Shown in pieces: positions 55,601 through 64,000 of a stretch of DNA of 64,000 nt. The position numbers and the translations under genes were made by a program. Source of the stretch: DASSBQ01 sp040981125 (GTDB taxonomy: Bacteria > Nitrospirota > Nitrospiria > Nitrospirales > Nitrospiraceae); assembly GCA_040981125.1 (NCBI GenBank), contig JANRMQ010000014.1, forward strand, positions 25,419-89,418, given 5' to 3'. The notes beneath the pieces are model-generated. The model saw only the letters and a list, made by a program, of their open reading frames with translations. It had not been told where the DNA came from and searched no databases. Positions within the stretch are counted from its first letter, which is position 1; the number at the start of each line of letters is the position of its first letter.

Positions 55601-58600
55601 TGAACAATCGGCAAGACGCCTTGGCTTCGATCCGGCTGCAACGCTTCGACGAGCTTTTCAAACGGCAGGTCTTGATGCGCATAGGCGTCCAAACTGACTT
55701 CCCGCACCGATCTCAGGATCTGCCGGAAGTCCATCTCACCCGAGATATCCGTGCGAAGCACGAGAGTATTGACGAAGGTGCCGACCATGTCCTCGACTGG
55801 CAGCCAATTTCGATTGGCGATCGGCGTCCCGATTACCAGATCGCGTTGCCCACTCAGCCGATGCAGCAGCCCGAAAAATCCCGCCAGGAACCCCATATAC
55901 AACGTCGCGCCCTCGGAGACCGTGACCTGCTTTAACCGGCGCACAAAAGACCAGGGCACTTCAATCGAAACATGGTCGCCTCGGAATGAATGGCGGGCCG
56001 GTCGTGGACGGTCGGAAGGAAGCGTGAGCGTGGGAAGATTGAGCAGGCGACTCTTCCAGAATGCAAGCTGCTCATCGAGGACGGAGCCGCTCAGCCATGT
56101 CCGCTGCCATTGCGCGAAGTCGGCGTACTGGAATTCAGGATCCGCTTGAAGCGGCCGCAGCGTGCCTTCGCAATAGGCATTGTACTGGGCGACCAATTCC
56201 CGCGCGATGACGCCATAAGACCATTGATCAGAAATAATATGGTGGGTCGTCAAGACCAGGACATGCTGTTCCTCTTCCAATTGCAGCAGCAACACCCGCA
56301 ACAGCGGCCCGGTCAGGAGATCGAACGGTCGCCGGGCTTCTTCGGTGGCCCATTCCGCCGCAACCCGCTCACGGCCGCCGTGCGGTTCGGTGCGCAGATC
56401 CTGTTCCTCCCACATCGGTTCCAGCGTCGCATGGATTTGCTGGACCGGCCGGCCGGCGACTTCCTTGAACGTCGTACGCAATGATTCGTGCCGCCGCATC
56501 AAGTCCGCCACGCCGCGGCGGAGCGCATCTTTGTTGAGCGGGCCCTGGAGTCGCACGCTGGCAGGAATGTTGTAAGCGGAGCTGTCGGGAGCGAGCTGAT
56601 GGAGGAACCACATCCGTTCTTGCGCAAATGACAGGGCGAGGAGTCCTGTTCGCGCAAGGCGCGCCATGGGAGGCACATCCATCTTCGAATCGGACACCTC
56701 CCTCATGCCGATAAGCCGGGAGAGATTGGCGATCGTGGGATCCTCAAAGATCAGCCGCAGCGGCACATCCTGCTGGAACAACCGCCTGATCCGGGAAACC
56801 AGTTGGGTCGCCAGAAGAGAATTCCCGCCGAGCTCAAAGAAATTGTCATGGATGCCCACGTCACGCACATAGAGAATCTCGCTCCAGATCTGGGCCAGCA
56901 TTTCTTCAGTGGCATTGCGCGGCGCCACGTAGGAAGACGTCAAATCAAAATGGCTCGCCCGGCTGTCTCGCTCGGCATGGAGGGCACGCCGGTCCAGTTT
57001 GCCGTGTTCCGTGCGAGGGAGCGCAGTCATTTCCACGAAGGCCGACGGCAGCATGTATTGAGGCAGCGTGTGTTTTAAATCTTGCGTCAGCCTGCCGATG
57101 GTCAGGTTGCTGCCTGGACGCGGGACGATGAAGGCCACCAGCCGCCTATCCCCCGGCATGTCCTCCCGTACCTCAACCGCCGCCTGCAGCAGGTCCGGAT
57201 GGGAACCGAGGACGGATTCGATCTCTTCAAGCTCGATCCGATATCCGCGGATTTTCACCTGACGATCCGCTCGTCCTCGAAATTCGAGCGAACCGTCTGC
57301 CTGCCATCTTGCACAGTCGCCGGTGCGATACAGCTTGGTCTGTACCGGCAGATCCGGCGGCGCTTTGATGAACTGCGCTTCCATCAGATCCGGTCTGCCG
57401 GCGTATCCGCGCGCGAGCCCGATCCCACCGACGTACAGTTCCCCGGTAATTCCAATAGGGACCGGCTGCAAATTGCCGTCAAGCACGAAGACCTGCGCCC
57501 CCGGGATCGGCCGTCCGATGGAAACCTCCCGTGAAGCGTCGTTCGTTGTTTTCGCAGGCCGCACATCGCCGATCGTTGCGGCAATCGTGCACTCGGTCGG
57601 CCCATAGGTGTTCACCAACCGCACCTCGGGCCGTACCATGGCGGCCCATCGCGCGGCAGATGAGGGTAGCGCGCGTTCTCCGCCGATAATGACGATTCTG
57701 ACCGTCGGAGGCAGTTCCAATTTGTCCTGGTCCATCCGTGCAACGAGCTCATGCCAGAGAGCGGTCGGCAAGTCCAGGACGCTGATGTCCCAGCGCCGGC
57801 AATTCTCAAGAAACTGCGCGATCGAATCCATCATAGAGCCGGTACGCAGCACCAGTGTCGCCCCGGCAGCCAGACAGGGAAAGATTTCTTCGGCTGCGGC
57901 ATCAAAGCCGACCGATGCAAACTGCAGAACGCGATCGCCGGCAACCAGTCCGACGTGACGCGTAAAGGCCCCAACATAGTTGGCAAGGGAACCGTCCTCC
58001 ACCATGACGCCTTTGGGCCGGCCCGTCGTACCGGAGGTATACAGCACATAAGCAAGCTGATGGGGTGGCCTTTCTTCGGATGGCGGGCCATCAGGCAGAC
58101 GAGCTATGGCCGGCCATTCGGAATCCAGACAGATCGTATGAGGATGCGCCGACGGTAATCGCGTCAGTAAAGCGGCATGGGTCAGCAGCACCCTGATTTC
58201 CGCGTCCATTAACATCTGTTCAAGGCGCTTCGTGGGGTATTCCGGATCGAGCGGAAGGTAGGCGCCTCCGGCTTTCATCACCGCGACCATGCTGACGATC
58301 AGATCGATGGATCGGTCGAGACAGATGCCGACCACGACCTCAGGCCCGACCCCGCGTCCCCGGAGATATCGGGCCAGCCGATTCGCCCGGCCCTCCAAGT
58401 CCCGATATGAGAGATGCTGCCCGCCATGAGCGATCGCGACGGCATCAGGTGTCTGTTGCGCCACATATTCGATCCGACGCACGAGGCTCGGAACCGGCGT
58501 GGGAGCAACGGACGGTTGATTGAAATCCCCAACAAGCCGCTGCCGCTCAACCTCGTCCATCAGCGACAATGTTTCGATTGGACGATTGAGATCGTCCAAC

Positions 58601-61600
58601 ATTCCTTCAATGATCCGGCAGTAATGCTTCTGCATGCGGGCAATCGTGTCCCCGTCAAACAGCTCGGGATCGTATTCAAAGCATCCGCTCAGATCCGCGG
58701 CCGCCTCCGATATTTCAATACTCAGCGGAAATTGTCCTCCCTGCTGCGGAATGACGTAGCAGTCTTCGCCGAATCCATCCGGTTGAACCGGGAAAGAGCC
58801 GCCACGCGCCATTTGCCGATCCGCATCCGACAACAGCCGGAACCGTTGAAGGGCGAAGAGCACGTTGACGGCGGATGATTGATCGGCGGCCTTTCTTCCT
58901 TTGTGGTCCTTCATCGCAAGCGCAAAGGGATAGTCTTGATGCTCCAAGGCGCCCACAATTCTCCGCCAGGTCTGTTGAAACAGAGCATGAACGGGCATTT
59001 CCCCGCCGAGATGTTGCCGCAGGAGGACAATGTTGACACAATCTCCCACGGTTTCCGCGAACTGCGCCCGTCGCCTACCCGACACAGGAGAGCCGATGAC
59101 GATATCGTTTTCCCCGGTGTAGCGATACAACAGTATTTGGAGGGCGCACACAAGCAGGGCGTACAAGGTCACTCCATGAACCCGCGCCGCATCCCGCAAT
59201 CGCCGGCCGATCGTGGCGTCGATCGTGAAGGCTTGCCAGGTATACCGCCTGACATCACGTGACCCGCTCGGCCGGTCATACAGTTCTTCGTAGCCGGGCC
59301 AATCATCCACCAGTTGTTGCCGCCAATAGGAGGCCAGCGCGACCCCTTGCTCACCGGCCAGCATCTCGCGTTGCCATGACGCAAACGAACGGTACGGGGC
59401 CGACCTTGATGTGGGCGCGTCCACTTCTCCTGATCGCATGGCGCGATAGAGCTCTCGTAGTTCTTTGACCAAGACGGCCATCGAACTCCCGTCGGCTGCG
59501 ATATGGTGCGCGGCGAGCAGCAGTACACTTCGTTCTCGCCCGTGGAACAAACAGGCGCGCCATACCGGACCCAGCTTGAGATCAAACGGCGTCGCGGCCG
59601 ACGCCGTCGCTTTTGCACGAATCTCATTCCATGTCCACTCCGACGCCTCGATCACGTGCCGGTCAGGAGGAAGCGTGTCATGCTCTCGCTGCAAGGGTCC
59701 GTCGGGCCCTGATTCATATGTCGTCCGCAGAATAGGATGGCGCCGTCCCAGTTCGATCAGGGCGGCTTGCAAGGTTTGTTGATCCAATTCCGGCGCAAGG
59801 GGCAGCAGCGCCGCCACATTCGCGGCCGCGCTCAGCTGGTCCAACTCATGATGAACCCACAACGCCCATTGATTGTAAGAGACCGGATGACAGGCGGAGT
59901 GGGGCTGATCCGCCGTCACAGGTCCCGGCTGGACCTGCGGCTCGCTCGTAAGTCCGGCCAGAATCTCGGCGCTCAGTTCCGCCACGTTGCCTTCGCCCAA
60001 TACTGAAGAAAGCGGGACCAGGGCGCCGAAGCGAGTTTCAAGATGATGCAGCAATTCAACCGCTTTCAATGAATCAATCCCGAGGCGATTGAGAGGTTGG
60101 ACGCCGATCAAGCTCTCTTCGCGGCCAAGCAGCGCGGCGATGGTTTTGGTCAGATAAGACTCCAGCCATGCTCTCCGTTCCTTATCCGGTAACGACACGA
60201 GGTCCGCGATCGATACCATGTCGGAAACAGAACGCGCAGGCGGCGGATGGATCCGGCTCACACCGACATATGGAAGATTTCCCGCAAGGAACGCCTGCCG
60301 GCAGGCGCCGCGTTGAATTTTTCCGCTGGAGGTCTTGGGGATGGATCCCGACTTCACCAAGACGACGGTCATGACCTCAAGATCATGCTGATCGGCGACC
60401 GCCCGGCGAATGAAGCCGGCTACTTCCTCCGGATCCGCACCGTTCGTCTCCCGTTCAATTTCCTGAACCACAACCAGCGCCTCTTCCTGTTCGACCACGA
60501 CCGAGAACGCGACGCCGCTGTCTTTTCTGAGAGACGGGTGGCATTGCTGCACGGTCTGCTCAATATCCTGCGGGTAATGATTTCGCCCCCGGATGATAAT
60601 GAGGTCCTTCAGCCTGCCGGTGACATACAGTTCTCCGTCACGGACGAATCCCAGATCGCCGGTTCTGAGAAATGGTCCTTCCCCGGTGCCGTCGATCACG
60701 GCATGGAAGATGTCTTCCGTCTCCTGCGGTCTGTTCCAGTATCCCTGGGTAACGCTCTGTCCGGCGAGCCAAATCTCCCCCACCTGATCCTCGCGGCACC
60801 GTTGCTTCGTCACCGGATCGACAATCGCCGCAACCGTGTCACCGACGGGACGGCCGCAGCTGACCACCGCCCGCGCCACCGTCCTCGCGGCCGTTGCCGG
60901 CCGCACCACCCCCTGTTCAAGAGCACGAGCATCAATCGACCAAACATGCGGCCGTTCGCCGGCCGGTTTTAACGAGATCAGCAAAGTATATTCGGCCATG
61001 CCATAGGCCGGGTAGAACGCCTCGGCCGTGAATCCGGCCGGCGCGAATGCCGTGATGAAATCCTCCATCGTCTGGTGAAAAATCGGCTCGGCGCCGCAGC
61101 TCGCCACCCGCCAAGCGGACAAGTCCAGCTGCACTCGGTCCTCCGGCGTCGTCATGGCAATACAATGACGGTAGGCGAAGTTCGGCCCTCCGCTATGGGT
61201 CACCCGATAGCGTTGGATCGCTTGCAACCAACGAAACGGACGTTTGAGGAATGTGACGGCCGACATGAGATAGGCCGGCCGGCCGATCGACATGGGATGA
61301 AGGATACCCTTCACCAACCCGTAGTCATGATAGTGCGGCATCCAAGACAGCGTCACCGCGGCCTCATCGTACCCGCCCGCCCTGGTGATATACCGGCATT
61401 GATGCATCAGGTTGCCATGGCTCACCATCGCGCCTTTCGGCAGGGCCGTCGAGCCGGACGTGTATTGAAGGTAGGCCAGATCCGATCCCTCGCGAGCGGG
61501 AGGGCGCCAGGAATCTGCATCCGCACTATCCAGCGCCTCCGTGGCAATCCATTGATCGGAATCACCCAGTAGCCCCTGATGGCGGGTCTCCCGGCACAAT

Positions 61601-61998
61601 GCGATCGTATCCTGAACCGTCAGGAGACCGGCTGCCTGGGCGTCCTGATCTACTGCGGTCAGTCGGCCGGCGCTCTGTTTGATGCGAAAGGTATCGGGCG
61701 GAGGAATGGGAATTCCGACCATTCCTGCATACAAGCATCCCCAGAAGGCCGTGACGAATTCGAGGCCGGGAGGGTACATCAGAAGCAGGCGGGACTTTTC
61801 GCGAAATCGTCGGCTTAGAAAAACCGCAAGTGAGCGCGCGCGCCGGTCTAATTCGGCATACGTCAGGGTATGATCGGGACTGATTCCGTCCTTAAGAAAG
61901 ACATAGGCCGGCTTCTCCGGTTCCTCCGATGCCCGGGATCGGAGCACATCAATGAGGGTCTGGCGCGATGGTAGATTGGGACTCGACGGTGTCGTCAC
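52648..61998 (-). CDS. Lipo-NRPS: FAAL-ACP-C-A-PCP-C-A-PCP-TE
   Basis: 3116 residues. Approximate domains: FAAL 1-585 (LQYTSGSTALPKGAMVSHGN, GGPNFAYRHC), ACP with Ser ~641 (GIDSLKAVEL), C1 ~705-1140 with HHIAADG, A1 ~1165-1680 with YGPTECTIA, PCP1 Ser ~1725 (GGNSLLATQ), C2 with HHIISDQ at ~1924, A2 with YGPTETTIW at ~2534, PCP2 Ser ~2780 (GGYSLLALR), and TE ~2840-3090 with GGTCTGG at ~2911, so Cys replaces the Ser nucleophile. FAAL loads a fatty acid as acyl-AMP; two modules then add two residues. By manual code reading A2 is DILQLGLIWK (Gly) and A1 is about DAEDIGTIAK (probably basic). GTG start; RBS weak. Confidence 0.92.
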   Translation of the reverse strand: MTTPSSPNLPSRQTLIDVLRSRASEEPEKPAYVFLKDGISPDHTLTYAELDRRARSLAVFLSRRFREKSRLLLMYPPGLEFVTAFWGCLYAGMVGIPIPPPDTFRIKQSAGRLTAVDQDAQAAGLLTVQDTIALCRETRHQGLLGDSDQWIATEALDSADADSWRPPAREGSDLAYLQYTSGSTALPKGAMVSHGNLMHQCRYITRAGGYDEAAVTLSWMPHYHDYGLVKGILHPMSIGRPAYLMSAVTFLKRPFRWLQAIQRYRVTHSGGPNFAYRHCIAMTTPEDRVQLDLSAWRVASCGAEPIFHQTMEDFITAFAPAGFTAEAFYPAYGMAEYTLLISLKPAGERPHVWSIDARALEQGVVRPATAARTVARAVVSCGRPVGDTVAAIVDPVTKQRCREDQVGEIWLAGQSVTQGYWNRPQETEDIFHAVIDGTGEGPFLRTGDLGFVRDGELYVTGRLKDLIIIRGRNHYPQDIEQTVQQCHPSLRKDSGVAFSVVVEQEEALVVVQEIERETNGADPEEVAGFIRRAVADQHDLEVMTVVLVKSGSIPKTSSGKIQRGACRQAFLAGNLPYVGVSRIHPPPARSVSDMVSIADLVSLPDKERRAWLESYLTKTIAALLGREESLIGVQPLNRLGIDSLKAVELLHHLETRFGALVPLSSVLGEGNVAELSAEILAGLTSEPQVQPGPVTADQPHSACHPVSYNQWALWVHHELDQLSAAANVAALLPLAPELDQQTLQAALIELGRRHPILRTTYESGPDGPLQREHDTLPPDRHVIEASEWTWNEIRAKATASAATPFDLKLGPVWRACLFHGRERSVLLLAAHHIAADGSSMAVLVKELRELYRAMRSGEVDAPTSRSAPYRSFASWQREMLAGEQGVALASYWRQQLVDDWPGYEELYDRPSGSRDVRRYTWQAFTIDATIGRRLRDAARVHGVTLYALLVCALQILLYRYTGENDIVIGSPVSGRRRAQFAETVGDCVNIVLLRQHLGGEMPVHALFQQTWRRIVGALEHQDYPFALAMKDHKGRKAADQSSAVNVLFALQRFRLLSDADRQMARGGSFPVQPDGFGEDCYVIPQQGGQFPLSIEISEAAADLSGCFEYDPELFDGDTIARMQKHYCRIIEGMLDDLNRPIETLSLMDEVERQRLVGDFNQPSVAPTPVPSLVRRIEYVAQQTPDAVAIAHGGQHLSYRDLEGRANRLARYLRGRGVGPEVVVGICLDRSIDLIVSMVAVMKAGGAYLPLDPEYPTKRLEQMLMDAEIRVLLTHAALLTRLPSAHPHTICLDSEWPAIARLPDGPPSEERPPHQLAYVLYTSGTTGRPKGVMVEDGSLANYVGAFTRHVGLVAGDRVLQFASVGFDAAAEEIFPCLAAGATLVLRTGSMMDSIAQFLENCRRWDISVLDLPTALWHELVARMDQDKLELPPTVRIVIIGGERALPSSAARWAAMVRPEVRLVNTYGPTECTIAATIGDVRPAKTTNDASREVSIGRPIPGAQVFVLDGNLQPVPIGITGELYVGGIGLARGYAGRPDLMEAQFIKAPPDLPVQTKLYRTGDCARWQADGSLEFRGRADRQVKIRGYRIELEEIESVLGSHPDLLQAAVEVREDMPGDRRLVAFIVPRPGSNLTIGRLTQDLKHTLPQYMLPSAFVEMTALPRTEHGKLDRRALHAERDSRASHFDLTSSYVAPRNATEEMLAQIWSEILYVRDVGIHDNFFELGGNSLLATQLVSRIRRLFQQDVPLRLIFEDPTIANLSRLIGMREVSDSKMDVPPMARLARTGLLALSFAQERMWFLHQLAPDSSAYNIPASVRLQGPLNKDALRRGVADLMRRHESLRTTFKEVAGRPVQQIHATLEPMWEEQDLRTEPHGGRERVAAEWATEEARRPFDLLTGPLLRVLLLQLEEEQHVLVLTTHHIISDQWSYGVIARELVAQYNAYCEGTLRPLQADPEFQYADFAQWQRTWLSGSVLDEQLAFWKSRLLNLPTLTLPSDRPRPARHSFRGDHVSIEVPWSFVRRLKQVTVSEGATLYMGFLAGFFGLLHRLSGQRDLVIGTPIANRNWLPVEDMVGTFVNTLVLRTDISGEMDFRQILRSVREVSLDAYAHQDLPFEKLVEALQPDRSQGVLPIVQVLFNFTNTPFARTDFKHVSWSPYEISRGAAQFDLTLSIDPMASRKVYLEFNTDLFDKQTAERWVQHYLTLLEAMVDAPSEPISRLPLLRPAERRLITRGWNTTATTFEDNRTLSELFEAQAERLPTKAAVIDESGVRSYEALNRRANQIARYLQERGIGPDIVVAVHMERSPDLLACLLGIMKAGGAYLPLVPGLPAKRMAVMLETAQAGCLVTTGALAPAVPSQQIPVVVIDATETSEAIGRLSPENLPQTAGPGNLAYLLFTSGSTGLPKGVEIEHRSLTNFLLSMHQRPGLAEHDVLLSVTPLSFDIAGLELYLPLITGASLHVAGRRRAVDGVWLRTQLDEGEATIMQATPATWRMVVQAGWRGARKIAALCGGEALSADLAHELLVRADALWNLYGPTETTIWSTIERVQQIDRTVSLGRPIANTQVYVLDAYREPVPIGIPGELYIGGAGVARGYRGNPQLTAERFISSPFEEGARLYRTGDAVKWLPDGRLEFIGRMDFQIKLRGFRIELGEIETVLAQYPAVSQAVTIVREMNEEPHLVAYVTLKGQASFDALDIRRFLRDRVPDYMVPSAIVRMESFPLTPNGKIDRRALPAPADGVHPNPKEPVAPRDGVELQLVAVWEQVLGISQVGVRDNFFDLGGYSLLALRMFSAIEQIFGTRLPMAMLFQAPTIEQLADVLRNGGCSVRWRSLVAIQAHGTRRPFFVVPGVGGNVLVFARLSRLLGEDQPFYGLQAQGLDGKAKPFARIEDMARHYIAEIRTVQANGPYQLGGTCTGGLVAYEMAQQLAGEGEEVQLAIMESWHPRSYRHHWRRPPRLVWPAVFIVRKVAAYLRLLKGHSLRDWPTYGWKKFRALWHTLWEVDDTSRPESLPYRDYVTYATFHAAARYDFKPYRGRLLNVVASSRPLADPSLDTRLAFTDAAAEGSRTVTVPAEDSGRLFVSPHVQVLAGHLSTFLNGDRRSDDPVPAAPGGEPSRAA

Positions 61999-62168
61999 AG
62001 CGGCTTTGGGATGATCGCGTTATCCAATGGCGCGGGGTTCTGATCAGTCTGGTTCGTCCACCAGAGTCTAAGGCAGCATCGGATCATCACAAAATGTAAT
62101 CGTTTTTTTCTCCTTCCATTTTAGATACGCCGCTCTACCATCAATAGGGTTCCATCTCAGATTTTCGT

Positions 62169-62197
62169 TTGAAAATTCATACCTCGTCACGTTAAGC
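62169..62197 (+). promoter_or_regulatory. Candidate promoter of tRNA-Ser
   Basis: TTGAAA (62169-62174) and TTAAGC (62192-62197) are 17 bases apart, 26 bases upstream of the tRNA. The -35 is good; the -10 is weak. Confidence 0.35.
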
Positions 62198-62222
62198 TTG
62201 CGCGCCGAATGTTTAACCCGGA

Positions 62223-62310
<88 letters not shown>

Positions 62311-62873
62311 TTTTTTTCAATAGCTTGTGAGGCAGCAGTAGTATCACTTTTCTGGGTATTACTCGCGACTGTAACCGTATTTGTAACTTTTGCTGACGAA
62401 TGTGCTCGTCTTGCTTCATCGCAGCCGCTTGCAAGTCCTCCTGTGACGTGACCGCTTCAGATACCCCAGCTCGTACCAGGTTCCTGTCCGGCAGTTGCTC
62501 CTATAGTATCCCTGGCAACTTGGATTTCTTATCGATGGAATCGAGAGTTTGATGCTGTGGGAACTTTCAACTATGTATTGTCAGATAGCATCTATAACGC
62601 CCACTTCGCCTTGCGGCCAGTTGTATACTCGCTCAACGTAAGGCGAGTTAAGTAATAGACCCAAATCAGGCCGTGTCAGACCTTGCCTATGTGTCACTCA
62701 TGAATGGAAAAGTCTATAGCGACTGGCGAGAATGCAAAGAATCGCGGTAACCCCCTACCACTCCAACCGTTTAGGCCTCCTCAGAGACCAAAGGCAGAAT
62801 AGGACACATCGCTTGTACCTATGGTACGTGTAGCAGCAGAGCTAATGGAGTGGATTACTAACCGGTCCCTCTC
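62311..62873. other. Gene-poor AT-richer DNA after tRNA-Ser
   Basis: About 560 bases without a supported gene. Open frames here are short and stop often. No second copy of the tRNA 3' end (attachment repeat) is visible within the window. Confidence 0.4.
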
Positions 62874-64000
62874 ATGAAACAATCCCATGTAGTAAATATC
62901 GCCAGTATAAATGCAACTATTCTAGCAATCAGTATAGGCACGCTTGGAATCATGATCTCTATGCTAGGCGACAAGACATTGACTGTCTTTCAAGAAATAC
63001 TGGAAAAACAGCCTAGTGTCATCTTATCCCCCGGAGAAGTGGACTATCGCAGCTTTATGATTCTCGATAAAAACGATCCAAAATTAAACACAGCAGATGA
63101 GGTTACCCGTAAGAACATCATCACATCAATTTTTCAAGCTGCTACGCAAAACAATTGTTTGTCTTTGCCAAAGTGTCCTACCCCGGCTGAATCAGGCAAC
63201 ACGATAGTCACTGGTCTTTCAGCACTAATATTTCACTATCCTTTCACGCTAAATTCTGAAGCGCGGCTACATTCAGTAGCATTGCTACTCAAATGGCAAG
63301 AGGATGTTCATGCTACTCTGTCTGGATTGGCCTATTTAAACGGTTACCGTGGTCAGCTATTGTGGATGGTAGACAAATACCAAGAGACTGTCCCGTTCCC
63401 ACCAAAGGATGTTATGGAGGACCTATACAAACAACTCCATGATGAGGAGAAAGCATTAGAAGCAGCAAGAACACTTCCCGATTCAACTGAGAAGACGGAA
63501 CTTCTGGTGAAACATGAAAGAATGGTACTGTTCCTACGCGACAGTCTCTCTACTGGACTGCCAAATTTCAATGTCGTCGTCAATCAGATCCTAAACTACT
63601 TGGATCGGGCGAGAGCCAAATCACAAGAAACCATGCCAAAGGCGCGTGCTCTGAGACATTACCAAGACCTATATTTATCCTGGCCCAGCCTTACTATTTT
63701 TGTCTCACTATTCGTTACATCTATATTTGGCATAATCTTACCTCTGAGCCATCAATTGTTGCCCAACGTAAGCACGTTGCAAAGAGGCCTTCGTTTTCCC
63801 AGATTAATCGGCACTATCTCTCCATACTCTGCCTATATGTTTTATATAGCAGTTCCAATGTGTGGACATTTCAGAGTTATAGTCGGAAGTTGTGGAACGT
63901 CGATGAAAAGGTGGCGTACCTTTCCGGGTGAACACAACCCGAAGACACCGGCTGGCAGGCCGGGGGAAAGGCACGCCGATGATGACGATAGTTCAATCGA
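62874..64000 (+). CDS. Membrane-anchored hypothetical protein, incomplete at window edge
   Basis: An open frame from ATG 62874 continues without stop to the window end (375 codons). It has an N-terminal helix (NIASINATILAISIGTLGIM), a long soluble part (residues ~33-275) with a coiled-coil-like segment near EEKALEAARTL, and a second helix (SLTIFVSLFVTSIFGIILPL). Codons are AT-rich, unlike the core. No ribosome-binding site precedes it. From about 63890 the DNA becomes GC-rich and reading may leave the true gene. No family is recognised. Confidence 0.6.
   Translation, partial: MKQSHVVNIASINATILAISIGTLGIMISMLGDKTLTVFQEILEKQPSVILSPGEVDYRSFMILDKNDPKLNTADEVTRKNIITSIFQAATQNNCLSLPKCPTPAESGNTIVTGLSALIFHYPFTLNSEARLHSVALLLKWQEDVHATLSGLAYLNGYRGQLLWMVDKYQETVPFPPKDVMEDLYKQLHDEEKALEAARTLPDSTEKTELLVKHERMVLFLRDSLSTGLPNFNVVVNQILNYLDRARAKSQETMPKARALRHYQDLYLSWPSLTIFVSLFVTSIFGIILPLSHQLLPNVSTLQRGLRFPRLIGTISPYSAYMFYIAVPMCGHFRVIVGSCGTSMKRWRTFPGEHNPKTPAGRPGERHADDDDSSI

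Overview
The window is about 64 kb of GC-rich, densely coded bacterial chromosome. It most resembles the genus Nitrospira (phylum Nitrospirota). The reasons are the mix of protein families, the small conserved hypothetical genes, and a palindromic intergenic repeat (8986-9107, with a half copy at 50071-50124) that matches a repeat type I recall from Nitrospira. That assignment is inference, since no rRNA or marker gene is present.

Layout. 0-7.7 kb: small genes (ClpS-like adaptor, DUF3386, DUF5069), then a five-gene minus-strand run (hypothetical, PLD-like nuclease, FAD monooxygenase, degenerate nucleotidyltransferase, TPM protein). 7.8-13.1 kb: a protein-thiocarboxylate sulfur cluster (ThiS-like carrier, CysK, two MoeB/ThiF E1 enzymes, ThrC, CysO/MoaD-like carrier, NIL-domain protein, JAMM protease). 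Both carriers carry extra residues after Gly-Gly, which fits a role for the JAMM protease as their maturase. 13.2-17.3 kb: zinc-ribbon proteins, an ABC exporter, peptide deformylase and a HEAT-repeat protein. 17.3-23 kb: an HME-type RND metal efflux operon. 23-27 kb: a spermidine/putrescine ABC importer. 27.4-31.6 kb: glgC, then a Ski2-like helicase split into two genes in reversed order (C-terminal half first). 31.6-35 kb: an outer-membrane protein, a secreted protein with three nearly identical BACON-like repeats, and tRNA-Arg(ACG).

35-39 kb is sparse, with small poorly conserved genes and a secreted lectin-like protein. 39.6-50 kb carries a single-domain response regulator, VanZ, a glycine-zipper lipoprotein, a SagB-type double nitroreductase, a fatty-acid hydroxylase family protein, two TPR proteins, a GT-B glycosyltransferase, an ECF sigma/anti-sigma pair and tadA.

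50.1-62 kb is the standout: a minus-strand operon of a 3116-residue lipo-NRPS (FAAL-ACP-C-A-PCP-C-A-PCP-TE), a PvdE/SyrD-type cyclic-peptide exporter and an Sfp-type phosphopantetheinyl transferase. It is a self-contained system that should make and export an acyl-dipeptide. By manual code reading the second residue is glycine and the first is probably a basic amino acid. The release thioesterase has Cys instead of Ser as its nucleophile. The window closes with tRNA-Ser(CGA), followed by AT-richer, gene-poor DNA with a membrane-protein gene running off the edge. This looks like the start of an island at a tRNA, with a further composition change about 100 bases from the end.
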